Assembly: GCF_000949475.1 (NCBI RefSeq) | Contig: NZ_JRHC01000002.1 | Coordinates: 1-64,000, forward strand | From: Draconibacterium sediminis | GTDB lineage: Bacteria > Bacteroidota > Bacteroidia > Bacteroidales > Prolixibacteraceae | Length of the DNA: 64,000 nt | Direction of reading: 5' to 3' | In this document: one piece after another, positions 30,201 through 38,633 of the stretch | Numbering within the stretch: the first letter of the stretch is position 1 | Layout of the letters: each line of letters opens with the position of its first letter | Notes under the pieces: generated by a model | What the model was told of the DNA's origin: nothing | What the model saw: only the letters and a program-made list of their open reading frames with translations | The model's database searches: none | Made by a program: the position numbers and the translations under genes

Positions 30201-31270
30201 GTGTGGAAATTTCGATCCGAAATACCGGAAATCGAATTGAAGAACAAGAGATCCACAAGCTGTTCAATCGTTTCTATTCTGATTCGCGGGGAACAGGAAT
30301 CGGGCTACACTTATGTAAAGAATATGCCATGCTTCATAACGGTGCTATAGCCGTTTTTTCAAACGACGTCGGCACCATATTCAGTTTAATAATTCCTACA
30401 GCCGTTGGCGACATAGAAGAATCAACTGAAGAGCATGAGATCAGTAAAAAGATCTTATATACTGAAAAAAACCAGCGGGAAAGATTGAGGCAAAGTGGCA
30501 GTCAGAAAACAATTTTGGTTGCAGAAGACAATCCGGAGTTGCTCAGATATATGAAAAACCTACTAAGGGAGGAATTCAATGTTTTGACTGCTGAGAACGG
30601 GATACAAGCCGTTGAAATTGCCAACGAATTGGACCCGCAACTGATCATTTCGGATATCCTCATGCCGGAAATGGATGGGCTTGAATTATGTGATCATTTA
30701 AAACAGGACATTCATACAAGCCATATTCCGATTATTTTACTAACCGCACTTTCAGAAAAAGAAAAAAAGATTAACGGATTCAGCCTGGGTGCAGATGCAT
30801 ATATTGAAAAACCATTTGATGATCAAGTACTGCTTGCCCAAATAAAAGGTATATTAAAAACAAGGGAACAACTCCAGCAATGCTTTAAAAAATCATTTGA
30901 ACAGTGGACAAAAGATAGTATTTTGCTGCCTTTCGACAAGCAATTAATTGAAAAAGCAATAAAAATTACGGAAGAACACCTTCTGGATGAAACTTTCACG
31001 GTAGAAAATCTCGCTTCTGAACTAAATTTTAGTCGTAGTTCTTTGCACCGGAAACTTCGGGATCTAACCGACCAATCCGCAACAGAATTCATACGTTCTG
31101 TCAGGTTGAACAAAGCGCTGACTTTAATGAAACAAGGAAACTACAATATGGAGGAGGTATCTTACGCCGTCGGGTTTAGTTCCCCTTCTTATTTCTCCCA
31201 GAGCTTCAAAAAACACTTTAATAAGTCTCCAAAAGCCTACCTAGAGGAAGTGAGACAATTAGAGAACTGA
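27227..31270 (+). CDS. Hybrid two-component system (HTCS) PUL regulator
   Basis: I start at the ATG at 27227 (1,347 residues), because MRLRLWTTIFILAFSYL is a signal sequence; an upstream ATG at 27140 would put 29 extra residues before it. A periplasmic beta-propeller sensor holds at least eleven two-component propeller repeats of the type IWIGTxxGL. A Y_Y_Y domain, a membrane segment (about 775-800), a HisKA domain with phospho-acceptor His836 in NVTHEFRTPL, an HATPase with N box LLSNAFKYTS, a receiver with Asp1143 in LIISDILMPEMDG and a C-terminal AraC-type double helix-turn-helix follow. The HATPase G1 box reads NTGNRI rather than DxGxG. It would sense an oligosaccharide in the periplasm and activate the two flanking operons. 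Confidence 0.95.
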   Translation: MRLRLWTTIFILAFSYLSSFSENSEMLFRKISPDGGFSYGFVNAIAEDSYGFIWFGTDNGLFKYDTQEITRFLKDDKPGSIPSNNILALFCSNKKKLWIVTDEGLCYYDQHHERFVAENYIEPGSVSLNSNIRDIKQNSSGDYFTLHTRNVCQIDTLNHSYKIIPIKFINGDTPSTIFFDHSDVLWVGTNQGNIFKSPYPYTKIISITSLRNASIRTICEDNNSLWFGYEWGGVDHLTRDGALIDHLDHSDSEAKKLPHNRVRKIIKNSDNNIWIGTYKGLYILSRTGYRLIQSDIYNELPHNSIKELFMDSHNGIWIGTWSGGLAYYNSNDNRFLHFKKNSDPNSIQSNIISSFAEDADQKIWVGTEDNGLQFFERDLKEFRKFKLKKSNGSVTNIKCLALGQNEQLWVGTLFDGLWKIDLKSLSYEKIDFFKSLQLRIYSLREINTGLWIGTYGDGLFYLDFNSKEIQRFIPVSGDDESISSGYIRTILSDNNGGLWLGTHNGLNYLAKGSSKFHRYFTQNQDSLISSISNNEIYALLEDSSGKIWIGTANGLNSFEPITNKFEVYKKDSGLSGVSIFGIEEDAEANLWISTENGISILNLKDKSIRTFDTADGLQGKQFNPGASFKCENEELLFGGPNGFNIINPTSVKKNPAPSNTIITNLFIDNKIAGVNEPDNKIQESIVTSKKIVLQHQQNSLTFEFISTNFIQPEKNKFKYRLVNYDNNWIYSGKENKAVFTKIPPGQYTFEVLSSNNNGIWSSTPRKLQIEIIPPIWARWYAFTIYLILLILILWYIRKGIIMKQCLKRDLLVEKVKNENEEKLSELKMKFFTNVTHEFRTPLTLIMSPLDYILRKNNYEQDTQEHLDIIKRNAVRLKILIDQIIDFRKLELGKTTYCPVSLDLIKFCSDIYSSFGIYAKDRSIEYIFQAPKQDMMVFADSDKIEKILFNLLSNAFKYTSDKGEIEFSVKLSPSIEMNRDNGFLTNTEIQGEGVEISIRNTGNRIEEQEIHKLFNRFYSDSRGTGIGLHLCKEYAMLHNGAIAVFSNDVGTIFSLIIPTAVGDIEESTEEHEISKKILYTEKNQRERLRQSGSQKTILVAEDNPELLRYMKNLLREEFNVLTAENGIQAVEIANELDPQLIISDILMPEMDGLELCDHLKQDIHTSHIPIILLTALSEKEKKINGFSLGADAYIEKPFDDQVLLAQIKGILKTREQLQQCFKKSFEQWTKDSILLPFDKQLIEKAIKITEEHLLDETFTVENLASELNFSRSSLHRKLRDLTDQSATEFIRSVRLNKALTLMKQGNYNMEEVSYAVGFSSPSYFSQSFKKHFNKSPKAYLEEVRQLEN

Positions 31271-31403
31271 AAAGCAAAATGCCACAGTTTCACGAAGAGT
31301 GTTAGTAAAATACCCCATCAGTAAAACGTGTGGAGCCTTTGTGTAGCTTATTAAGTGTCGTTAATCCTAGCGCCTTCTACTTACAGGGCAAAGCTGTTGA
31401 AAA

Positions 31404-32290
31404 CTAAAGAATGAGCGGCTGACCGTGCATGTCTCCTGTATTCTTTTCTGGTCAAGGTAATAATGGCTGGCGTTCTATTTGTTGGTTCCCTCACAAACAT
31501 CGGTTACATCACCATCTTCGTTAATATACTTTAACAAAGCCGCCAAGCTTTCCGGGTAGCAGGGCCATAAACAGCCTCCATCTATCCACCGTTTTTTACG
31601 CCAGAGATGTAGGCAAAAGCGAACACAACGGTACACGACGTTTCCGGCTACGAGTCCGGATCATCAATGACCTGCCTCCACATGCCATGATCAGTCTGAT
31701 ATTTTAACAGCGAAACCATCATCTTCTAATATCCTTCCAAAATCCGCAATCTGGTTGGATTGTCTTTCGGCAGCAACCGAAACAGCTGGTTCATTCCAAC
31801 GGCCATCCAAATGTCTCCCATAGCCAGATAAGCTTGCGACTAAACAGCCGTAATCATAAACATGTCGTCGATCCACAATCGGGTTTGCCAGGTTAAGCCC
31901 ATGTTGTAGTATACATACTACTCCGAAGTAACATGCTTCCCTTCGGGCTGTCTCCACTGTTTATCAGCAAGGCCTTTCCCCATATTGAGATATTTCTTTT
32001 GACCGGGTTGCATGCATAATTCCAAAGGAGCCGTCCAAAACAGTATAATCAGAATGATCCGAAATCGGTATCAAAGAAGCTTTTTAACCCAGTAGCGGTT
32101 CAAGCCGGTCGACCAGTTCTCCTTTCAGCTTTTGGTCGTTGGTTTTCTTTGCAAACGTCAGGGCGCCATACCTGCTACACACTTCCGGATAAGATATTGA
32201 TTAGACGGATTGGACTATCCAAAATTTTGGTAGGGGCATTCAACAAAAAGTTCTGCTATTTTAATCCAACTTCTTGTAATGAACAGCCTT
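31404..32290 (-). pseudogene. Decayed GH88/GH105 unsaturated uronyl hydrolase
   Basis: No intact frame exists, but reading the minus strand across frames gives a continuous family signature: IAELFVECPYQNFG, YGALTFAKKTNDQKLKGELV, TWQTRLWIDDMFMITAV, GMWRQVIDDPDS, DVCEGTNK and GDMHGQPLIL. These are in the order expected for GH88/GH105. In-frame TAG/TAA codons interrupt it after TSE, after ITAV, after DDPDS and after GTNK, and several frameshifts are needed. The enzyme once removed unsaturated uronate from lyase products. The intact GH88 at 55432 may have replaced it. Small frames in this stretch are fragments of this remnant. Confidence 0.8.
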
Positions 32291-32329
32291 TTGACCAATG
32301 ACTGAGGTCAGCTTTTCTGCTTAGCGCAA

Positions 32330-32850
32330 AACCGGCTGAAACGCAAGCAGTTTTGCAACTTTGAAGAATTTACTTTTCCCTCCTTTTGCGATCCTGTAAA
32401 GAAATTCGTAGCCTCAGGTAATATTGTGTAGTGGCTGATTGTCGGCAACAATCTGGAAAAACAGATGACAATTGTCTCCGACCAATTCCTCACTTACCAT
32501 GATATTTCCCTTCGTATAAAGTTGAGGCATTATCAAGGTGTCAATTCTTAAAATGATATCAAAGTCTCCTGTTTTTTAAGAGATGTAAACTGTAACCGAT
32601 CATTGGCCCTCAAAAAATCTTTTCCTCCTGCGGTCAGGTCAAACCCATTCTTAACAAATTTGGTAACCTCTTTGAATTTCGGATTTCCAATATCGACAGA
32701 AGTAAACTTCTTAAGTTTTATCTGCATTACCCAGGCTAATGATGGGGACACTTTCTCTAAGACCGTGGGATATATTATTCATCCTGCGCACCGGCACCAA
32801 AAATAAGCAATACCAGACAAATCGTAAGCCATTCAAGTACATGGATTATT
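32330..32850 (-). pseudogene. Decayed secreted DUF1349-like (concanavalin-fold) protein
   Basis: The remnant starts with a signal-peptide-like segment (LVLLIFGAGAQDE, then a stop). It continues as NGFDLTAGGKDF and, after a frameshift near 32570, as GDFDIILRIDTL, LYTKGNIMVSEEL and GYEFLYRIAKGG. This order resembles the DUF1349/concanavalin-like domain. Stops follow QDE and HNIT. It lies directly upstream of the decayed GH88/GH105, in the same orientation, so both seem to be inactivated PUL genes. Confidence 0.65.
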
Positions 32851-33016
32851 CAAAGAATCACAGAAAGCTGTTTCGATTACTTTTTAATGACAAGCACAGA
32901 AATAGCCAGACAGATTAATTTATCCAAACCAAAATTCCTGATATAAAACGGCATCGGATTATTTTTGCCAGTAAATGAACTCTAGAAACCGTAAGTTCCA
33001 CAACCAGGAGGGTAAT

Positions 33017-33048
33017 AAAAAAGGCCTGGCAATAAATTGCCAAACCCC
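33017..33048 (-). terminator. Intrinsic terminator at end of operon B
   Basis: On the minus strand, GGGGTTTGGCAA, loop TTTA, then TTGCCAGGCC form a stem of 6 Watson-Crick pairs extended by G-C and G-T pairs, followed by six T residues. A second perfect hairpin (ATACCTTT / AAAGGTAT at 33064-33083) lies just before it. Both follow the GH95-like gene stop at 33143. Confidence 0.8.
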
Positions 33049-33142
33049 TTAAATTCTTTATACATACCTTTTGAAAAAGGTATATTTCTTATAATTATTT
33101 CGATCTGTTGGCTCCGCGCAAAAACAGTTTCTAGATCAGTCT

Positions 33143-35434
33143 CTATTTTTTCACTCCCCAATAATTGGCAGTATCCAGTATATCCACTTTTGAGATTGTG
33201 AAATCCAGTTTGTCCCCGGCGTACAAAATAACCGACTCTCCTTTTTTCAGATCAATTTGAATTTTGTTATCACCCAACGGAGTTAATTTAAATTCGCGTG
33301 AGCCAGCCGCATTTATTTCTCCGTTGAAATCGGCTTTTACAATGCAAGGTTCTTCGGCTAAACTTTCAATCTTCACAAATTGAGTTTTTCCACCAGCTCT
33401 TTTTGCGCTCACCAGAAAGGCTCCATCTGCCCTTAAGTTTTCGAAAGCAGCGTCTTTCCAGTTATCAGGCACTGCCGGAAATATCCTGATCGTGTTATTG
33501 TAACTGCTCAGGATCATATCCTGAATGGCACGTGCCCCGTACAAAGGCGTTTCGATTACAGGCGCCCCTTCAATATATAAGGTATTGGGCTGTGCCGGAA
33601 AACGTTCGTGGTCGAGAGACTTTAGGACAAAATCACGAGCAGCGTTCCCTTCCCCTTTCATGGCTTTCATTGAGGCGGCTGCCAACCAGGAATACCCACG
33701 ATAGGCCTCGGAATACGACAGCCAGTGAGATAAGGATTGGTCGATAATTGCTCCCTGTTCCGGGTCATCATAGGTATATTCGTAAAATGGATAGATCATA
33801 AACAGGTGGGACCAGTGCCGGTGAGAATAGGCAAATTTTTGATTTTCACCTACCATAAAACCTTCTGCCTCATCCATAGGGTACGGAACCAAATTAGCCA
33901 GTACATTCTTCACCTGTTCAACTTCTGGGTCTTTGAGATGCAGCCTCTGATCAGCTTCGATCATGGCTCTCAGCATCCATTTGAAAATAGCGAGGTTATA
34001 ATTGCAATCGGCCGGTGCAGGATAACCATCCCTGGTGTATTCAGGCGAACCAGAGGGTTTCAGGTGATAGTTATTATCCTTTCTTTTTTCAACATAGTGA
34101 TCCATATAAAACAGGTAGTGCCCTTTAATCAAGGGATACAGCTTGTCTCGTAACAAATCTTCGTCCATAGTTAATCGGTACTGCTCCCAAACATTGTACA
34201 GAGCATACCCCAGGTCGCCTACTTCATAGTCCTTAGTAGGGCACGGCCGCTCCAAAGTTATGGGACAGGAACGACCAATAGCATAACGGCCATTACCACC
34301 AGCATTGGCTTCCAGATTTTCCCGGTATTTCCACATCCAGTTGATCAATGAACTACCTTCTGTTGCATGATTTGCCACAAAAAATGGAGAATAAGTTAAT
34401 TGGGTATTCAGGTTCCACCATATTCCAGGCCATTTGGTATCGCGCATATACCATGGTCCGGCCAAATCGATAATAGGGCGGTCTTCTCTGGTTGCCGATG
34501 CCATCTTGTACATTTGTATCCAGTAAAAGCTTTCCAGTCGTGAGTTTGGAATTGACAGGAAACTTTTTTGATAGTACTGGTGCCACCAATCGCGATGTGA
34601 AGCAACAAAGCTGTTGATCTCCTCTTGTACTGCCCGCTCAACAAGTTCGACGGCTATTTTTTTTGCAGTCGTTCCCGGATATGAATATTGCTCTGTCACA
34701 TAAACAAGATATTTCCCATTTCCTTTTTCTACAATTTTCCATGCAGTTGCGAACTGACCTACGCCACGTCCATGTGTATTGTACATTTCGTCTTCAGGCA
34801 TATCCGCCAAGCTCACATTTACCCCTTTCATTTCTTCAATATGCTGTGCCGGATAAGGTGCTGTTTCCTTTTTACCACGCTCCGAAAAACGTGAAGTCTG
34901 AATTGTATCGGGATGCCAGCTAAAGTTCATGGTTTCACCTTCAGGTACATTCACTTCAAAAAGAAGCACCTCGTCAATAGCATGCGCTAAAACCTTAAAA
35001 TCTATCTTCTTTGTCTCATTCGAAAACTGCCCAGAAACTTCTGCATTCCACAAGTTCAACCTCATGGTCCCCTGCCCACCTTCAATACTTTCCAGCCCCA
35101 ACGAAAAATTCCCGTTAGGCATACGGTATCTACTTGTATAAATTGATGTCCCGTTACGGTGATCATAGGCATCGGTCCGGCTAATTTCAAAAAAAAGGCT
35201 GTTTGCTTCCTTCCAAAAAATAGTCCCTAAAATCCCATTTCCCACAAAAGCGCCTTCTGTCCATTTTACCGGCATTTTTTCCCAAACCAAATCATTACGT
35301 AAAAGAAAATCGGACCAGTCGACCGCTGATTTTAATTCCGCACCCGATTTCTTTTGACAGGAAGTATTAAATATTCCAATCAAAATTAGCAAAAGTACAA
35401 GATGTTGTTTTATAGTCATTTGTTTAAATCTCAT
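33143..35434 (-). CDS. GH95-like (alpha/alpha)6-barrel glycosidase, lipoprotein
   Basis: The 763 residues start with a lipobox (FNTSC, Cys26), followed by an N-terminal beta-domain and an (alpha/alpha)6 barrel. Segments WNLNTQLTYSPFF, SHRHWSHLFMIYP and ETPLYGARAIQDMIL match the topology and spacing of GH95 and its relatives, but the NINTEMN signature of true GH95 is only partly kept. Activity could be alpha-L-fucosidase, alpha-L-galactosidase or another alpha-glycosidase. It is the last gene of operon B, 197 bp after the GH28-like gene and before two terminator hairpins. The 35435-35631 gap holds no gene. Confidence 0.75.
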   Translation of the reverse strand: MRFKQMTIKQHLVLLLILIGIFNTSCQKKSGAELKSAVDWSDFLLRNDLVWEKMPVKWTEGAFVGNGILGTIFWKEANSLFFEISRTDAYDHRNGTSIYTSRYRMPNGNFSLGLESIEGGQGTMRLNLWNAEVSGQFSNETKKIDFKVLAHAIDEVLLFEVNVPEGETMNFSWHPDTIQTSRFSERGKKETAPYPAQHIEEMKGVNVSLADMPEDEMYNTHGRGVGQFATAWKIVEKGNGKYLVYVTEQYSYPGTTAKKIAVELVERAVQEEINSFVASHRDWWHQYYQKSFLSIPNSRLESFYWIQMYKMASATREDRPIIDLAGPWYMRDTKWPGIWWNLNTQLTYSPFFVANHATEGSSLINWMWKYRENLEANAGGNGRYAIGRSCPITLERPCPTKDYEVGDLGYALYNVWEQYRLTMDEDLLRDKLYPLIKGHYLFYMDHYVEKRKDNNYHLKPSGSPEYTRDGYPAPADCNYNLAIFKWMLRAMIEADQRLHLKDPEVEQVKNVLANLVPYPMDEAEGFMVGENQKFAYSHRHWSHLFMIYPFYEYTYDDPEQGAIIDQSLSHWLSYSEAYRGYSWLAAASMKAMKGEGNAARDFVLKSLDHERFPAQPNTLYIEGAPVIETPLYGARAIQDMILSSYNNTIRIFPAVPDNWKDAAFENLRADGAFLVSAKRAGGKTQFVKIESLAEEPCIVKADFNGEINAAGSREFKLTPLGDNKIQIDLKKGESVILYAGDKLDFTISKVDILDTANYWGVKK

Positions 35435-35631
35435 TAAGTTATTTTATTTCTATTTCAACGATAAAGAAATCTGAACAAAAAGAAAAGAACTTTAGAAATT
35501 CTCCATAGTTCTTTCAAAATTGAACCAGACTTTAACTTTTGTTTCGTTAAACTACATTTTCTAAAATCTGTATTCCACTTAATTACGAACCAATATTTTA
35601 CAATTTAATGGTTTGCCCTATACTTTGTAAA

Positions 35632-38550
35632 TTATAGCTTTGAAGGCAAGTTTTCCCACTTGTCATTATAATAGACCGAATGTTTAATTTTTATCCGCTG
35701 TGAATCAATGAATTTAACAGGATTATCAATTCCTTCCGGTCGCACCATTTGTACAGAATCAATAGTGGCTCCTAATACGTCATTAAGGAAAATCGCATAC
35801 CGCTGATCCCTATTTTCATAATTAAAAGAACTATTGGATATCGTAAGATCTTTGGCATGTCTCGCCCAAAGACCATAAGAAGGCTGAACTCCCAGGTTTT
35901 TGACATTGTATTGGCCAACACCCAGCTCAGGAGGGTTACTTTCTGAATCTTCCAGTGGATTGCCCCCCTTCACCATTACATGCACATCGGTAAAAGCGAT
36001 GTTGGTCACGTAACCGGTATGCTTTCCGTTCGGCAATCGAAAATCTAATCCGCCCTCTACATCTTCCGAATCCGGAAGTTTGTAACCTGCAACAATTGGC
36101 GAAGCCTTTCGCTGGCTGCCGTCAAAAGCTTTCCAGCGCTCACTGCGAAACGAACTGCCTCGATAAACTTCGTAGCAATCAATCCCATTCAGGTGAATAT
36201 TTTCCACTTCCCCAATGTTTACGTTGGTGCAAAGCAACTCATCGTGGGGGGTTCCATTTTCTGTAAATTTACATCTGGATACATTTGCCCCTAAAACCCT
36301 CCCACGGTTAGAGATCGAAATGAAAAACGGAGTATTTGTCCGGTACATCTTCGAGCGGGAATGTATGGCGCCGGTATGACCGCAATTTAAATGGATATTA
36401 CGCACATGACCACCATCATTGGTTGAGATGGAGAAACCAGCCTTATTGGCGCCAAGCACATAAATGTTATCCACACAAACGTCGGTGATATCATCTGCAG
36501 TTTCTGATCCGATTTGGAAGAGATTACAATTTGTATCTCCAATGATATTCCGAACTTTATAATTTTTGGCCGGACGGGTAAATCCCAATGAACAATCGGA
36601 ACCCAATTTCACAATATCATCGGAGCTAACCTTACAATAGATATTGGTGGCCGTTACCTCGTTACAACCCATAAAATCATAAATATCACGTACATTCGAA
36701 GTACTGTTCTTTCCGAAGTAAGTATCGTGAACGAAAATTGAATCCGTACCTGTGGCCAGCAATACGAAATGGCCGCCACGATCAATATTCAGCATATTTT
36801 CGGTATCTATTGAGGCATTGCCGTCAGAGCTAATGTAATACGGTTCATCCGCTTTTTCATCGTACCACAAATCTTCCTGACGGGGAATTCCCCCAATTTC
36901 CAGGTTCGTACAGAGTTTCAGCGAAAACATTTTATCAGCCCTGTTTCCGGGGTCATTGTTCATTACCTTGTCGCTGGTATTTAAATTGCCATCTCCGGTA
37001 ATCCGACCATTGCCAATTATTTTCACATTGTCAAGTCGTTCCCCAAAAAACATGGCATTTCTAAAATAGGTATGCCCAACATCCTGCTTGGTTAGGTAAT
37101 TTTCAGGATCATCGTACGGTTTCGGATCGGTTGGTGACAGTCCCGAACGATATTTCCGGTCACTAAACCAGTCTGCTTCCGGCTCGTCACAACCTTTTAG
37201 TGCTTTTATAGTGGCCCCTTTATTTACATAAAGCCAAACATTGCTTTTCAGATAAACTGTCCGAACGCTATAAATACCATCACTGAAGAGCAACGTTCCT
37301 CCTCCAAGTTGATGCAGGTATTCGATAGCCTGATTGACGACAGCAGTATTGTCATGAATTCCGTCAGCAACGATATTAAACTTCTTTACATCCAGTTGTC
37401 CGCTATAAAAGCGGGCTATATTGGAATAGCCTTGGTGAACTCCATCCTTCACATTTAAACGAAAAACGTATTCCCGCTTTTCCTCAAGACCCGATACTTT
37501 GGCAATTCCTGCTTTTGCATCCATTTTAGCAGGACAAGCCAACCATGTCTTACCGCCATCAGTTGAGCATTCCATTAAAATTTTCCGGGACACAACCGGA
37601 GACCAACGGAATGAAACGTTGGTGTAATTTGAAGTATTTCCTGGCCAGGACCCTTTATCCATGATCCTAGTAAAATCTGTGATTTCATTTTTTACAATAA
37701 GGGTCTTTTGTTCCGCCCCAATTCCCGGGCTTTTCAATTTTTCTGGTTCAGAGGTCTCATAACTGGCATGAAATCGGTATTCCCCAACCTTGGGAATGCT
37801 TACATTTTTGAAAGTAATTTCCAGATCAGCCCCGTTGGATGGCCGCAAATCCAGATGCATGAATACCAGACAGGTCTGGCCTTCTGCGTTTTTTTCAAGC
37901 TGGACCGTGCCGACTTTCGAATACGGATAATCCGTTCCTACCCGGCCAATTGACTGTTGTTCCAAATCATCCAGCTTCACGCTTCCCCTGCCAATTACAT
38001 TCGCCCACACATTTTCTTTTGAAACATGAATTCCTTCAGGAATAAATACACGGACTGTGGCATCCGGAGTTCGTTGACCAGCAGTAAACATCACAGTCAA
38101 ATCTCCCGGTAATTTGGTAGTCATTTCATTCCTGGAGAACTCCAGTACACCACCGACTGCCTGTGGCTGCAACTGAATGACATACTTTTTTGGGGACTTC
38201 CCGTTTTCATCGGTCACCCACAATAAATCGCCATTCTTCAGTCCTCCGGTTTGCGGAGTTTTCCCATCACTTTCTGTCAACGCATAATGCTGTACAGACC
38301 CATCTTTTGACTGAATTTGATACAGTAATTCTTCAACAGTAACACCTGTCGAAACCAATCCTTCATCTTCAGGAGTATCCACAGTAAATGAATAAGTCGT
38401 GCCGGATCCAACATAAAGAGTATCTCCTGAAATTCGGTTCATAACAGAGGTATAGCTCGTTTTCTGGGTTATAGCTTGGCCAAACGTTTGTATGGCAATT
38501 ATCCCTGTTAGCCATATGCAAATGGCCAATTTTGTGCCTTTATTATTCAT
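35632..38550 (-). CDS. Large GH28-like beta-helix protein with N-terminal Ig/FN3 domains
   Basis: The 972 residues have a signal peptide (to about 25) and about 360 residues of beta-sandwich modules, including an FN3-like domain (SFRWSPVVSRKILMECSTD). The C-terminal pectate-lyase-3/GH28 beta-helix begins DVKKFNIVADGIHDNTAVVN. A DD pair is present in VSSDDIVKLG (about residue 643). The usual NTD and GHG motifs are not clear; FQIGSE stands where GHG is expected. It probably acts on galacturonic or related uronic links, perhaps in exo mode, since the barrel is unusually elaborate. It is 83 bp downstream of the GH27 gene. Confidence 0.75.
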   Translation of the reverse strand: MNNKGTKLAICIWLTGIIAIQTFGQAITQKTSYTSVMNRISGDTLYVGSGTTYSFTVDTPEDEGLVSTGVTVEELLYQIQSKDGSVQHYALTESDGKTPQTGGLKNGDLLWVTDENGKSPKKYVIQLQPQAVGGVLEFSRNEMTTKLPGDLTVMFTAGQRTPDATVRVFIPEGIHVSKENVWANVIGRGSVKLDDLEQQSIGRVGTDYPYSKVGTVQLEKNAEGQTCLVFMHLDLRPSNGADLEITFKNVSIPKVGEYRFHASYETSEPEKLKSPGIGAEQKTLIVKNEITDFTRIMDKGSWPGNTSNYTNVSFRWSPVVSRKILMECSTDGGKTWLACPAKMDAKAGIAKVSGLEEKREYVFRLNVKDGVHQGYSNIARFYSGQLDVKKFNIVADGIHDNTAVVNQAIEYLHQLGGGTLLFSDGIYSVRTVYLKSNVWLYVNKGATIKALKGCDEPEADWFSDRKYRSGLSPTDPKPYDDPENYLTKQDVGHTYFRNAMFFGERLDNVKIIGNGRITGDGNLNTSDKVMNNDPGNRADKMFSLKLCTNLEIGGIPRQEDLWYDEKADEPYYISSDGNASIDTENMLNIDRGGHFVLLATGTDSIFVHDTYFGKNSTSNVRDIYDFMGCNEVTATNIYCKVSSDDIVKLGSDCSLGFTRPAKNYKVRNIIGDTNCNLFQIGSETADDITDVCVDNIYVLGANKAGFSISTNDGGHVRNIHLNCGHTGAIHSRSKMYRTNTPFFISISNRGRVLGANVSRCKFTENGTPHDELLCTNVNIGEVENIHLNGIDCYEVYRGSSFRSERWKAFDGSQRKASPIVAGYKLPDSEDVEGGLDFRLPNGKHTGYVTNIAFTDVHVMVKGGNPLEDSESNPPELGVGQYNVKNLGVQPSYGLWARHAKDLTISNSSFNYENRDQRYAIFLNDVLGATIDSVQMVRPEGIDNPVKFIDSQRIKIKHSVYYNDKWENLPSKL

Positions 38551-38633
38551 CTGTTTAAATTCTTTTGATTTTTAATGCGAAATTTTGAAAAGGCTCCGTC
38601 TTCCGGTTTATATTCAATTTGTTTCAAGTAGAT

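Noticed and set aside
31691..31957. 88-codon minus-strand frame
   Set aside because: It lies in another frame of the decayed GH88/GH105 gene and does not read as the family's protein.
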